Assembly (NCBI GenBank): GCA_031400455.1
Contig: JANNPX010000046.1
Span: forward strand, 40,450-104,449
Reading direction: 5' to 3'
Source: JANXYW01 sp031400455
GTDB lineage: Bacteria; Chloroflexota; Dehalococcoidia; DSTF01; JACRBR01
Length of the DNA: 64,000 nucleotides
Shown here: positions 16,349-27,482 of the stretch, in pieces
Layout of the letters: every line of letters starts with the position of its first letter
Position numbering within the stretch: position 1 is the first letter of the stretch
Notes under the pieces: model-generated
Database searches by the model: none
What the model was told of the DNA's origin: nothing
The model's input: the letters and a program-made list of their open reading frames with translations, nothing else
Translations under genes and position numbers: made by a program

Positions 16349-16615
16349 ATGCAAGACGACACGAAGGCCGACGTACTGAAGCGGCTGAACTTCATCGACG
16401 GCCACTTGGCCGGCATCCGGCGAATGGTCGAGGCGGACAAGTACTGCGTCGACGTGCTGAAGCAGACGTACGCCGTTCGGCGCGCGATCGAGAAGATGGA
16501 GTCGATCATGCTCTCCGGCCATCTGCACACATGCGTCGTCGAAGGCATCCGCGAAGGGCGGGACGACGCGGTGCTGAGTGAGCTGAGCGAGCTGTACGAG
16601 ATGGCCGGGAAGTGA
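16349..16615 (+). CDS. csoR: CsoR-type copper-sensing repressor
   Basis: The 88-residue, all-helical DUF156 protein carries the Cu(I) ligand set Cys33, His58 and Cys62 (DKYCVDV and SGHLHTCV). The spacing of 25 and 4 residues matches M. tuberculosis CsoR. The start at 16349 follows GGGAGGG; an in-frame ATG at 16337 lies inside the operator. Apo-CsoR binds the operator just upstream and copper releases it. CopZ, CopA and a cupredoxin follow on the same strand, which supports the copper role over nickel or sulfide-sensing relatives. Confidence 0.93.
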   Translation: MQDDTKADVLKRLNFIDGHLAGIRRMVEADKYCVDVLKQTYAVRRAIEKMESIMLSGHLHTCVVEGIREGRDDAVLSELSELYEMAGK

Positions 16616-16688
16616 TCGCGAGTTCGTAGTAATTGGTTCGTAGTTGGTAGTTCACGCAGGCGAGGCCCGTGGAGAGAGGGAGAGACCA

Positions 16689-16898
16689 ATGAGCAAGACA
16701 ACAACATTCAGTGTGACCGGCATGACGTGCGACAACTGCGTGCATCACGTCACGGAGGCGATCAAAGGCGTCGCGGGCGTCAAGGCGACGGACGTCTCGC
16801 TCGCGACGAACTCGGCCAAAGTCGAGGGTGACTTCGACGAAAAGGCGATCATCGCGGCAGTAGAAGAAGAAGGCTACGAAGCGGCAGTCGCGGCGTAG
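16689..16898 (+). CDS. copZ: CopZ-like copper chaperone (HMA domain)
   Basis: This 69-residue heavy-metal-associated domain protein has the metal-binding loop GMTCDNCVHHV (CxxC near residues 14-17) and the ferredoxin-like fold pattern ending GYEAAV. It carries Cu(I) in the cytoplasm and passes it to the ATPase encoded next. The start follows a purine-rich GGAGAGAGGGAGAG. It lies 73 bases after csoR and 91 bases before copA; the latter gap holds a palindromic repeat. Confidence 0.93.
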   Translation: MSKTTTFSVTGMTCDNCVHHVTEAIKGVAGVKATDVSLATNSAKVEGDFDEKAIIAAVEEEGYEAAVAA

Positions 16899-16936
16899 AC
16901 CGATGGTCCGATCTCAACGACACTCCCCCATTCGCA

Positions 16937-16983
16937 CCCCTCTCCACACTGTGGAGAGGGGTGGCCGAAGGCCGGGGTGAGGC
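16937..16983. repeat. Palindromic repeat of the CTCTCC...GGAGAGGGGTGGCC family
   Basis: CCCCTCTCCACA and TGTGGAGAGGGG form a long hairpin, followed by GTGGCCGAAGGCCGGGGTGA. The same element is at 31467-31512, a diverged copy is at 33697-33800, and another is inside copA. Here it lies between copZ and copA and may trim expression of the downstream genes. Confidence 0.85.
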
Positions 16984-16989
16984 ACGACA

Positions 16990-19853
<2,864 letters not shown>

Positions 19854-19857
<4 letters not shown>

Positions 19858-20312
19858 AGATGCGAGCTGCGGGTATCGGATCGTTGGTAGCGCTTGCGCT
19901 GATCGCTGCGGCGTGTGGCGGAGGAGATTCCTCGACTGACGAGGACGTCGCGGTCGACCAGACCATCACGATTGACGCGAAGAATGTTAAGTTCGTGCCC
20001 GACAGCATCACGATTCAGGCGGGACAAACCGTCAGGCTCGTGCTGACGAACAACGACGCGGGTACCGAGCACGACCTCGCATCGGATGATCTCCGCGTGT
20101 CGATGATGCAGGGCGGCGGCCACGGCGGCGGTCACGGGTCGGCGGGCGATGCGGACTCGTCGATGATGCTCGCTGTACACACCAAGGAAGGCGAGACCAG
20201 CTCGGCCATCTTCAAAGCGGACACGCCGGGCACGTACAACATCTACTGCACGATCGCCGGACACAAGGACGCGGGCATGGTAGGCATGATCACGGTGACG
20301 GCGGCGAGCTAG
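19854..20312 (+). CDS. Cupredoxin-domain lipoprotein
   Basis: The 152-residue protein has a lipoprotein signal (LVALALIAAAC, modified Cys21). Its single cupredoxin domain begins ITIDAKNVKFVPDSITIQAG. Copper ligands are visible: His in GTEHDLAS and Cys, His and Met in YCTIAGHKDAGM (C-x4-H-x4-M). A His/Met/Gly-rich loop (MMQGGGHGGGHG) between them may hold extra copper. It probably accepts or buffers copper outside the membrane after export by CopA. The ATGA overlap with copA means coupled translation, and its 3' end overlaps the convergent esterase gene by four bases. Confidence 0.92.
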
Positions 20313-21496
20313 CGTCGCGCTCTTCGTTGCGCGTACCAGCCCGACGCCGCGATAACCACCGCTATCGCCGCAAGCGCACCGCGCAGAAGCTCGCCGCGGC
20401 CATCGTCGCCCGAATTCGATGCGACCAACGCACTCGCCCTCGGTTCCGGCGCTAGCGCGATGCCGCCGACCGCAGCGGGCGCGGCAGCCTTCGGGTGCGC
20501 GACAAAGAACGCCCAGATGAGATCGGTCGCCGAGATTTGGTGCGTGGTGTATCCCAAACTGGGCACATCGACGGCGCCCGGCCACGTGTGGCCGCCGCCA
20601 TCCACCGCGTAGAGCTGGACGATCGCGCCGAGACCGCAGGCGCCGTACTGCACGAGCCGCACCTCCGTGCTGACCTGCGACTCCTGACGCCCGCCCGTGC
20701 AGCCATTGTGCGTGGACCAGTCGGCGCTCACATCCTCTGCGGGCGTGTTGTTGTCGATGGGCAGCCGGAAGTTCGTGGTGCCCGTCACGCCGCCGAAACC
20801 TCCATTGAACGGCACCGTTGCGTCGGCAGTTCCGTGAAACCCGATGAACGGCACGGGCGCCGTATCGCTGCACACCTCCGACGGATTGAGGTTCAGCGCC
20901 ATTGGTGGATAGTAGGATCCGGTCACCGGCGCGATGGCAGCTATGCGTCCAGAGAGGCTACACGCCAGGCGGACGGACATCATCCCGCCGTTCGACATGC
21001 CCGTAGAGAACACGCGATCCTGATCGATGCAGAGCTGCGCTTCGAGCGCGTCGAGCGTCGCCGTCACGAAGGCGAGATCGTTCGGCTCCGGCGGACTGGC
21101 CAGCATCCACGCATTGAAGTGCGTGTACGGAATGGCGGCCGTCGTCAGGCCCTGCGGATAGACGACGATGAACCCCTCGGCGTCCGCCTTCGTTGAAAAG
21201 CCGCTGTAGAACTCCTGCTCGGTCGCGTTCGACGTGGCGCCGTGAATGTTGAATACCAGCGGCAGGGCAGCGGAGCCGGAGTACGACGGCGGCACGTGCA
21301 GACGGTACGTGCGCGTGCCATCGGCGGTCGCGATGGTCTCCACCGATGTGCCGGAGCCGTGCGGTCGAGCGGGCGTGCACGTTCCAGCCGCGGCGGGCGC
21401 GGCGCGCGCGGGCACCGACGTTCCGACCGTGGCCGTCGCGAAGACCAGCAGCGCGCATGCCGCAACGAGACGAACCAACGAGCTCAAACGGTGCAT
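20309..21496 (-). CDS. Secreted PHB-depolymerase/feruloyl-esterase-like alpha/beta hydrolase
   Basis: The 395-residue protein has a signal peptide (VRLVAACALLVFATATVGTS, cleaved near ARA) and a family 1 esterase domain. The oxyanion region is LPLVFNIHGAT, the nucleophile serine sits in STGMSNGGMMS, the acid in FHGTADATVP and the base in DGGGHTWPG. A C-terminal hydrophobic helix plus basic tail (AAIAVVIAASGWYAQRRARR) probably anchors it to the membrane. Relatives cleave short polyhydroxyalkanoate, feruloyl or acetyl esters; the substrate is not evident. It is transcribed towards the copper operon. Confidence 0.87.
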   Translation of the reverse strand: MHRLSSLVRLVAACALLVFATATVGTSVPARAAPAAAGTCTPARPHGSGTSVETIATADGTRTYRLHVPPSYSGSAALPLVFNIHGATSNATEQEFYSGFSTKADAEGFIVVYPQGLTTAAIPYTHFNAWMLASPPEPNDLAFVTATLDALEAQLCIDQDRVFSTGMSNGGMMSVRLACSLSGRIAAIAPVTGSYYPPMALNLNPSEVCSDTAPVPFIGFHGTADATVPFNGGFGGVTGTTNFRLPIDNNTPAEDVSADWSTHNGCTGGRQESQVSTEVRLVQYGACGLGAIVQLYAVDGGGHTWPGAVDVPSLGYTTHQISATDLIWAFFVAHPKAAAPAAVGGIALAPEPRASALVASNSGDDGRGELLRGALAAIAVVIAASGWYAQRRARR

Positions 21497-21652
21497 GGGC
21501 CATCCCGGATTGGCGGTGCTCCAGTCCGCTCACCGTATATGATCGTGCCGCCGGCCGGCCACTGGAGTTCGCAACTCGGTGGCCGCCGGGTCGTCGCGGC
21601 GGTAGGATCGCCCGAGGGGCGCATTCCACCGCCCCGTACGGGGGGTTGCATC

Positions 21653-23413
21653 ATGCGTCATCTACAGCCGGTGGCCGGCATACTCATCGCGGCGGGAGCT
21701 CTCGTGCTCCTTGCGTTCGGCGGCTCCCACGCCGCCATGGCGGTTCCGGGCGTCGTGCCGAGGTTCGAGGACGCGGCTTGCCCCATGGAGCTCCCGGCCG
21801 GCCAGCTTGAGGAGGACGTCCGTTGTGGCTACCTGACGGCCGCCGAGACGCGCGGCAGCGACGACGGGCGAACCGTGAAGCTCGCGGTGGCGATCCTGAA
21901 GTCGACATCGTCGCGACCCGAGACGGATCCGGTCGTGTACCTTACCGGCGGTCCGGGAGGCCCCGCGCTCAATGGAGAACTGCAGGGGCTGGGGCAAGCG
22001 GAGTTCGCGTCGTTCATCCAGTCGGAGCGGGATTTCGTCTTCTTCGACCAGCGCGGCACAGGATTGTCGGAGCCCGGGCTGTATTGTCCGGAAACCGAGA
22101 ACCTTACGCCGGAGGATCTGGCGCTGCACCGTACACCAGCGGAGGCGCGCGCGAACGGCGACGCGAAGCTTCTCGCCTGCCGCGATCGCTGGGTCGCTGA
22201 CGGCGTGAATCTCGATTCGTACAGCAGCGTCGCGACGGCGCACGACGTCGCCGACCTGATGCGTGTGCTGCGGTACGGCGACTACAACCTGTACGGCACG
22301 TCGTACGGACCGCGCGCGATCCTCGCCGCCATGCGCGAGACACCGCAGCACATCCGCAGTGTGATCCTCGACTCGCCGTTGGCGCTGCAACCGAATGGCG
22401 CGCTCGAGCAGGGACGCGACTTGCAGCGATCGCTGGGCGAAGTGTTCGACTCATGCGCGGCGGATGCGGCGTGCCACGCGGCATACCCCCGGTTGGAAGA
22501 GCAGTACTGGGAGGTCGTCAACCGCACGAACGATCAGCCGATCGAGGTGGAGATCCAAGACGCAAACGGAGACCCGCTGACCATTTCGATCACGGGCAGC
22601 ACGTTGCTGTCCGGTACGTTCGTCGCGCTCTACAGCACCTCGGTGATCAGTGTCCTCCCGTTTGCCACGGACGCGATCTGGAACGGCAACAACGGCATCG
22701 TTGCATTGCTGGCGCAGGAACTCGTGTTCGCGTTCAGCGGCTTTGCCGACGTCATGGGTACGTCGGTGCAATGCAACGAGGACATCCCCTTCTACACCGC
22801 CGAGTTGATGCGCGCGGCAAACAAGGGCGTGCGTCAGGAGATCATCGACTCCGGCATCGGGATATCGACGCAGGTCGAGCTCGACGCCCAGTTGGCGTTT
22901 TGCCGGGCATGGGGCGCGCCGAAACCACGGCCGATAGAGAACCAGGCGGTAGTCAGCAGCATCCCGGCGCTCGTGCTCAGCGGCCAGTTCGACCCGATCA
23001 CGCCGCCGAGCTACGGCAAGCTCGCGGCGGAGAAGCTATCGCGCAGCTACTGGTTCGAGTTCCGTAGCTCCGGTCACGGCGTCACGTACCAGCAATACGA
23101 TTGCGCATCCGGCATGATCACGCAGTTCCTCGACCGCCCGACGACAGAACCCGACTCCGACTGCCTCGCGACGATCGAACCGCTCGACTGGGTGATCGGC
23201 GACGCTCCGCCGCCACCGCCGACGGAGCCGCAGCCGATCGCGACACCAGCAGCGCGGCCACCGTCAGGTATCACTGCGCCCGACACCGGTACGGGAGGTT
23301 CGCCGGCGGCCGGCGTTCGCACGGGATGGATGATCGGGATGTTGCTAGTCGGCGGCTGTCTCATGGCGGCTGGTGCGTCGAACGCGATCCGTTTGGGACG
23401 CTCAAGCAGGTAG
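21653..23413 (+). CDS. Secreted alpha/beta hydrolase of the tripeptidyl-aminopeptidase (TAP) type with C-terminal anchor
   Basis: The 586-residue product starts at ATG 21653 with a signal peptide (LIAAGALVLLAFGGSHA). The hydrolase core includes VVYLTGGPGGPAL, FFDQRGTGLS and the nucleophile elbow LYGTSYGPRAIL. After a lid domain come the catalytic acid (LSGQFDPITPP) and histidine (SSGHGV). The TAP-like C-terminal domain has cysteines likely forming disulfides. The protein ends in a Pro-rich linker, an APDTG motif, a hydrophobic helix (GWMIGMLLVGGCLMAAGAS) and a basic tail, resembling a sortase signal and shared with the protein at 56803. It likely trims peptides at the cell surface. Confidence 0.85.
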   Translation: MRHLQPVAGILIAAGALVLLAFGGSHAAMAVPGVVPRFEDAACPMELPAGQLEEDVRCGYLTAAETRGSDDGRTVKLAVAILKSTSSRPETDPVVYLTGGPGGPALNGELQGLGQAEFASFIQSERDFVFFDQRGTGLSEPGLYCPETENLTPEDLALHRTPAEARANGDAKLLACRDRWVADGVNLDSYSSVATAHDVADLMRVLRYGDYNLYGTSYGPRAILAAMRETPQHIRSVILDSPLALQPNGALEQGRDLQRSLGEVFDSCAADAACHAAYPRLEEQYWEVVNRTNDQPIEVEIQDANGDPLTISITGSTLLSGTFVALYSTSVISVLPFATDAIWNGNNGIVALLAQELVFAFSGFADVMGTSVQCNEDIPFYTAELMRAANKGVRQEIIDSGIGISTQVELDAQLAFCRAWGAPKPRPIENQAVVSSIPALVLSGQFDPITPPSYGKLAAEKLSRSYWFEFRSSGHGVTYQQYDCASGMITQFLDRPTTEPDSDCLATIEPLDWVIGDAPPPPPTEPQPIATPAARPPSGITAPDTGTGGSPAAGVRTGWMIGMLLVGGCLMAAGASNAIRLGRSSR

Positions 23414-23423
23414 GGACGAATAT

Positions 23424-24950
23424 ATGACGACTCTCGACTATGACCTGATCGTGGTGGGCGCCGGCGCGGGCGGCGCGGTGGTGGCGGCGCGTGCTAGCGA
23501 AGACCCGCGGATCCGCGTGCTTCTGGTGGAGTCGGGACCGGACTATCCGAACGTGGAGTCGCTCCCCGAGGATCTGCGGAACGTCAATCGTGGCTCCTTC
23601 TTCGACCACGACTGGAAGCTGCGGTACACGCCATCGCCCACGAGCCGCACCCCGCCCATGCCGCGCGGCCGCGTGATGGGCGGATCGTCCGCAGTCAACA
23701 CCGCGATTGCGCTCCGTGGCGTGCCGTCGGACTACGACGAGTGGGCATCGCTCGGGAATCCGCTCTGGAGTTGGGAGAAGGTACTCCCGGCGTTCAAGCG
23801 GCTCGAGACGGACCTTGATTTCGGCGAATCCGCCATCCACGGCGGCTCCGGCCCCCTGCCGATCCGCCGACACCTGCGGGAGGAGTTGGTGCCGTACCAG
23901 GCAGCATTCCTCGATGCTTGCGCGGAACTTGGCTACGCGGCCTGTACCGACCACAATGATCCCGAGCTGACCGGCTACGGCCCGCACCCGATGAACAAGC
24001 GCGGCACGCTGCGCATCAGCACCGCCATCGCCTATCTCGGTCCCGCACGCGACCGGCCTAATCTGACGATCCGGGCCGATACGGATGTCCGCCGCGTCGT
24101 GATCAAGGACGGCGTCGCAACCGGCGTAGAGGTGCGGAGCGCGGGCGCAGTCGAATCGATCACCGCGCGCCAGGTCGTCCTGGCATGTGGTGCAATCCAC
24201 ACGCCCGCCGTGCTTGTGCGGTCGGGCATCGGCCCGCGCGACGTGCTCGATCGACTCGCTGTGGGCGTCGTGCGAGAGCTGAGCGGCGTCGGCCAGCACA
24301 TGCAGGATCATCCGGCGATCGGTCCGACCATGATTCCGAAGCCCGGCATTGCCGACTTCGATCAGCCCGTGATCCAGACGACGCTGCGCTACACGGCAAC
24401 GGATAGCAGCGACTTCAACGACATGCAGCTCGAACCACTGTCGTTCATGCACATCCCGGGCGGCACGCTGTTGCTGGGGCTCGCGTCGTGCGTGTTCAAG
24501 TCGTACTCGTACGGGCACTTGGAGTTCGAGAGCGCGGACATCGACGCGAAGCCGCTGCCGAAGATGCAGTACTTCGCGGACGAGCGCGACTACCTCAAGA
24601 TCGTCGACGGGCTGCACCGTGGCATCGCGTTGTGTGAGACAAACGCCATCGCATCCGTCAGCGACGGCGTCCGCCGCCCGACGACATCTGAGCTGGCGGA
24701 CCCCGTGCAGCTCGAGACGTGGGTGCGCCGCAACTCGGCGACGGGCGCCCACCCGTCGTGCACCGCGCGCATGGGGCCCGCCGACGATGAGACCGCGGTC
24801 GTCGACGAGCGTGGCTTCGTGCATGGCCTTCGCGGTCTGCGCATCGCCGACGCATCGATCATGCCACGCGTACCCAGCGCGAACACGAACGTACCGACAA
24901 TCATGATCGGCGAACGCATGGGCGAGTGGGCGCGCGAAGAACTCGCATAG
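23424..24950 (+). CDS. GMC-family FAD-dependent oxidoreductase (choline-dehydrogenase type)
   Basis: The 508-residue protein opens with the FAD dinucleotide motif DLIVVGAGAGGAVVA. It has the GMC signature 1 region (GRVMGGSSAVNTAIALRG), signature 2 (ACGAIHTPAVLVRSGIG) and the C-terminal active-site block (GAHPSCTARMG, then LRIADASIMPRVPSANTNVPTIMIGER). GMC enzymes oxidise alcohols such as choline, glucose or polyethylene glycol; the substrate here is unknown. The start at 23424 is ten bases after the preceding gene, so the two may be cotranscribed. It differs clearly from the second GMC enzyme at 31577. Confidence 0.93.
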   Translation: MTTLDYDLIVVGAGAGGAVVAARASEDPRIRVLLVESGPDYPNVESLPEDLRNVNRGSFFDHDWKLRYTPSPTSRTPPMPRGRVMGGSSAVNTAIALRGVPSDYDEWASLGNPLWSWEKVLPAFKRLETDLDFGESAIHGGSGPLPIRRHLREELVPYQAAFLDACAELGYAACTDHNDPELTGYGPHPMNKRGTLRISTAIAYLGPARDRPNLTIRADTDVRRVVIKDGVATGVEVRSAGAVESITARQVVLACGAIHTPAVLVRSGIGPRDVLDRLAVGVVRELSGVGQHMQDHPAIGPTMIPKPGIADFDQPVIQTTLRYTATDSSDFNDMQLEPLSFMHIPGGTLLLGLASCVFKSYSYGHLEFESADIDAKPLPKMQYFADERDYLKIVDGLHRGIALCETNAIASVSDGVRRPTTSELADPVQLETWVRRNSATGAHPSCTARMGPADDETAVVDERGFVHGLRGLRIADASIMPRVPSANTNVPTIMIGERMGEWAREELA

Positions 24951-24983
24951 ACGGCCGACCGCGCATGCAACCACTGATCGCCA

Positions 24984-25095
24984 TGTAGGGGCGGGGCTAG
25001 CCCCGCCCGCGTGCTCGATCCACAACGGCTGCGCCGCCCCGCCGCCATCGCGCCACAACCACCACCGTAGCGCGGGCTTTTCAGCCCGCGTGGCG
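24984..25095. repeat. Two intergenic palindromes after the GMC gene
   Basis: GTAGGGGCGGGGCTAGCCCC (about 24986-25011) and GTAGCGCGGGCTTTTCAGCC plus following bases (about 25067-25093) are perfect or near-perfect stem-loops. Each matches others in the window (28865, and 37125). They may serve as terminators despite lacking a U-tract. Confidence 0.8.
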
Positions 25096-25150
25096 CTCGT
25101 TTTGCCGCCGCGTATCGCAGGAGCAACGCACGTCAAGGGAGCCACGCGGG

Positions 25151-25200
25151 ATCGAGGGTCCTGAGACCGGGGAGAACCCCTTTCAGAGAAATCCCTCGAA
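25151..25200 (+). other. Compact structured element: closing stem with three nested hairpins
   Basis: TCGAGGG pairs with CCCTCGA about 40 bases later. Inside, GGTC-CTGA-GACC, GGGG-AGAA-CCCC and TTTC-AGA-GAAA can form three successive hairpins, giving a cloverleaf-like fold. Two G of the closing stem compete with the first hairpin. It lies in the 411-base gap before a small basic protein gene. It matches no RNA family I recognise. Confidence 0.35.
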
Positions 25201-25361
25201 GGTATGGACAAACTCCCTACTTTCCATCTACATTTGATTGGGCAAGGAAGCCGACGGCTGGCCCTCGCAAGATTCTCCCCTCTCTTGCGCTGCGATTTCC
25301 AGACGATATTGATATCGGCAGGCTACGCATGCTGCGCGGCAGTGCCGTTGCACGAGGACTC

Positions 25362-25571
25362 ATGTCACAACGATCAAACCGAGGTAAACGCCGCGGACCG
25401 GTGACCAATGGCGCCGCATCGCCACTGGCAGCGGATCGCTACGATAAGTTCCTGCCGGAGTGGATGAAAGGCGGCGCCGCGCCGCCGCGGCCGATTCGCG
25501 CGAAGCGCGCCCGCACAGCTCGCCCCGCCGGCGGCTACACGCCGGGCAAGTTCGCCAGCGGACAGCCCTAG
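25362..25571 (+). CDS. Small basic protein of unknown function
   Basis: This 69-residue frame is rich in Arg, Lys, Pro and Gly, with no hydrophobic segment. Its middle reads DRYDKFLPEWMKGG and the end PAGGYTPGKFASGQP. The start at 25362 follows CACGAGGACTC, a fair ribosome-binding site, and a strong terminator lies 28 bases after the stop, which supports a real transcript. The composition suggests nucleic-acid or ribosome binding, but no family is recognised. Confidence 0.5.
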   Translation: MSQRSNRGKRRGPVTNGAASPLAADRYDKFLPEWMKGGAAPPRPIRAKRARTARPAGGYTPGKFASGQP

Positions 25572-25598
25572 CGGGTAGTCATAGGATGTTGGAGGTTG

Positions 25599-25628
25599 GA
25601 GGCCGCAAGCGCGGCCTCTTCCTTTTTG
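25599..25628 (+). terminator. Rho-independent terminator
   Basis: GAGGCCGC (25599-25606), loop AAGC and GCGGCCTC (25611-25618) form a perfect 8-bp GC stem, followed by TTCCTTTTT. It ends the transcript of the small basic protein. Confidence 0.85.
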
Positions 25629-25656
25629 CCCTCAACGTAAACAAATTCAGGCTGGG

Positions 25657-25684
25657 TAGGGGCAAGGCGCGCCTTGCCCACGCT
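25657..25684. repeat. GTAGGGGC-family palindrome
   Basis: GTAGGGGCAAGGCGCGCCTT with GCCC following is a stem-loop of the dispersed GTAGGGGC family. Nearby bases 25790-25815 (CCTCCGCGTCTCCGCGGTGA) are low-complexity filler. No gene is seen from 25572 to 25863. Confidence 0.75.
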
Positions 25685-25863
25685 CGTTACACGGCCCACA
25701 TCCCCTCCTGCGCGTAGCGCGGACGTTGCCCGGAGCGCACGAATCTCGTGGACACCGCTCACGGTCTGAGTCGCCCCCATCGGTCCTCCGCGCCCTCCGC
25801 GTCTCCGCGGTGAACCTCGCGATGACCGACGACCAGCGTTGACGCCCGTGATAGGCTGCATGC

Positions 25864-26739
25864 ATGGAGATCGACCAGATCCCGGAGCTTGACCGGCCGA
25901 ACATCATCGCCGCGTTCCAGGGATGGAACGATGCGGGACAGTCCGCGACGACGGCCGTCCGCTACCTCGTCGATTCGTGGAAGGCGGAGTCGTTCGCGAA
26001 GATCGATCCGGAAGAGTACTTCAGCTTTACGGACACGCGCCCAACCGTGCGCCTGGTCGATGGCGCCTATCGCGAGATGGTGTGGCCGAAGAACGAGTTC
26101 TATTTCTACCGCGGCACCGACACATCACCGGCAGCGGTGCTGCTCATCGGCACCGAACCGAACCTCAAGTGGCGCGGCTTCTGCGGTGAGATCACGCGCC
26201 TGGCGCGGTCCGTCGGGGCGCGGCGGCTGGTGACGCTGGGGTCGCTGGTGACGGACGCGGTACACACGCGGCCCGTGCCGCTGACCGGCTTCAGCACAGA
26301 CGACGGCGTACAGACCAAGCTCGCAAACCTGGGCATCACGCGATCGAGCTACGAAGGCCCGACCGGTATCGTCGGCGTGCTGCACGATGCCTGCCGCCGA
26401 GCAGAACTGCCGGCGGCGAGCGTGTGGGCGGCGAATCCGTACTATCTGGGCGGCACGCCGAACCCGAAGACGGCGCTCGGCTTGCTCGACGCACTGGACG
26501 ACGCGCTGGAGCTCCGGCTGAACCTTGGCGAGCTGCGTATCGTAGCTGACGAATTCGTCAAGCAGGTCTCGCGCGCCGTGCGCGACAACGAGGAGATCCA
26601 GCAGCGGATCGCACGCCTGGAAGAAGCGGCCGACGCGGTGGGCGGCGTACCCCAACCCGTAGCGGAGCTACCACCGGCGGGCACGATCATCGCCGACCTC
26701 GAGAGCTTCCTCCGCGAGCAGCGCGACGACGCCGGCTAA
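25864..26739 (+). CDS. PAC2-family (proteasome assembly chaperone-like) protein
   Basis: The 291-residue protein has the PAC2 core: PNIIAAFQGWNDAGQSATTAV at the N-terminus, a conserved FTDTRPTVR, VLLIGTEPNLKWRGFC and SLVTDAVHTRPVPLTG, then SVWAANPYYLGGTPNPK. It ends in a helical tail. Bacterial PAC2 proteins occur mainly in Actinobacteria and Chloroflexota; their role is unproven, though a link to ATP-grasp enzymes or proteasome-like systems has been proposed. A TAGGCT box six bases before the ATG and no ribosome-binding site suggest a leaderless message. Confidence 0.9.
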   Translation: MEIDQIPELDRPNIIAAFQGWNDAGQSATTAVRYLVDSWKAESFAKIDPEEYFSFTDTRPTVRLVDGAYREMVWPKNEFYFYRGTDTSPAAVLLIGTEPNLKWRGFCGEITRLARSVGARRLVTLGSLVTDAVHTRPVPLTGFSTDDGVQTKLANLGITRSSYEGPTGIVGVLHDACRRAELPAASVWAANPYYLGGTPNPKTALGLLDALDDALELRLNLGELRIVADEFVKQVSRAVRDNEEIQQRIARLEEAADAVGGVPQPVAELPPAGTIIADLESFLREQRDDAG

Positions 26740-26932
26740 GGTGCGATCGTCGCCACCGACTGCACAATCGTGTTCGCGGCGCCGATACGGCGCCGCGGCT
26801 CTCTGACCGAGCTTCATGGGCCGCGTGAACATCACCACCCTTGATGACACCGACAGTCAGGAGCCAGTGGCACGGCGCTCCGTCCGGGCGGTAGACTCGC
26901 CGCGTCACAAGTGCGCCACAAGGGGAGAACCC

Positions 26933-27457
26933 ATGCCCAACGACCCAATACTCGTCGCCGCACAGGAAGTGCTGGCGCTTGCGTTGACGGAGATGCGCGG
27001 ATGTATCGAGGGCGCGTCGCCGGAAGCGCTGAACTGGCGCCCGGGCGGCGATGATACAAACTCACTCGCCGTGCTTGTGGTTCATGCGCTTGCCAGCACA
27101 CGCGGGTGGTTGTGTAGGGCTACCGCCGCACCCACACCGCCACGCGACCGGGACGCGGAGTTCATTGCGAGAGCGGCGGACGCGACCGCGTTGCTTGTGC
27201 ACTTCGACGAGATCGCACGCGACTGCACCGAACTGCTCGATCAGCCAACGGCGGTCGACTGGGGCGCGATGCTCGAGGATATCGAGCGAGCCCCGGACGG
27301 ATTTCGGTTCCGAGTACCGCCGTCGCCCCCTGATCGTAATTCGCCGACGGGAGTGCTTGCAGGATGGGCGCTCATCCATGCGCTGGAGCACTTGCGTGAG
27401 CACGAAGGGCAGATGTTCCTCACCCGCCAGTTGTGGGATCAGCGCGCGGACGGGTGA
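26933..27457 (+). CDS. DinB-superfamily protein
   Basis: The 174-residue protein shows the DinB four-helix pattern: a first helix (VLALALTEMRGCIEGASPEALNW), a histidine after helix two (VVHALASTRGWL), and a C-terminal HALEHLREHEGQM with the other candidate metal ligands. DinB proteins are often thiol-dependent metal enzymes, and the three-His site would bind a divalent metal. The substrate is unknown. The start at 26933 follows AGGGGAGAACCC. FolC begins 25 bases after its stop, so the two are likely cotranscribed. Confidence 0.8.
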   Translation: MPNDPILVAAQEVLALALTEMRGCIEGASPEALNWRPGGDDTNSLAVLVVHALASTRGWLCRATAAPTPPRDRDAEFIARAADATALLVHFDEIARDCTELLDQPTAVDWGAMLEDIERAPDGFRFRVPPSPPDRNSPTGVLAGWALIHALEHLREHEGQMFLTRQLWDQRADG

Positions 27458-27482
27458 CGCGCACCATCCGTTACGCTTCACC

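Noticed and set aside
23361..25211. A 616-codon open frame on the minus strand opposite the GMC oxidoreductase
   Set aside because: It is the antisense shadow of a high-GC gene: Arg/His/Val-rich, no domain, no ribosome-binding site. The plus-strand gene has clear FAD motifs.
25200..25361. Small SRP RNA or other housekeeping RNA
   Set aside because: A GGCAAGGAAGCC stretch looked suggestive, but the conserved SRP apical loop (GGAA...AGCA with its stem) is not formed.
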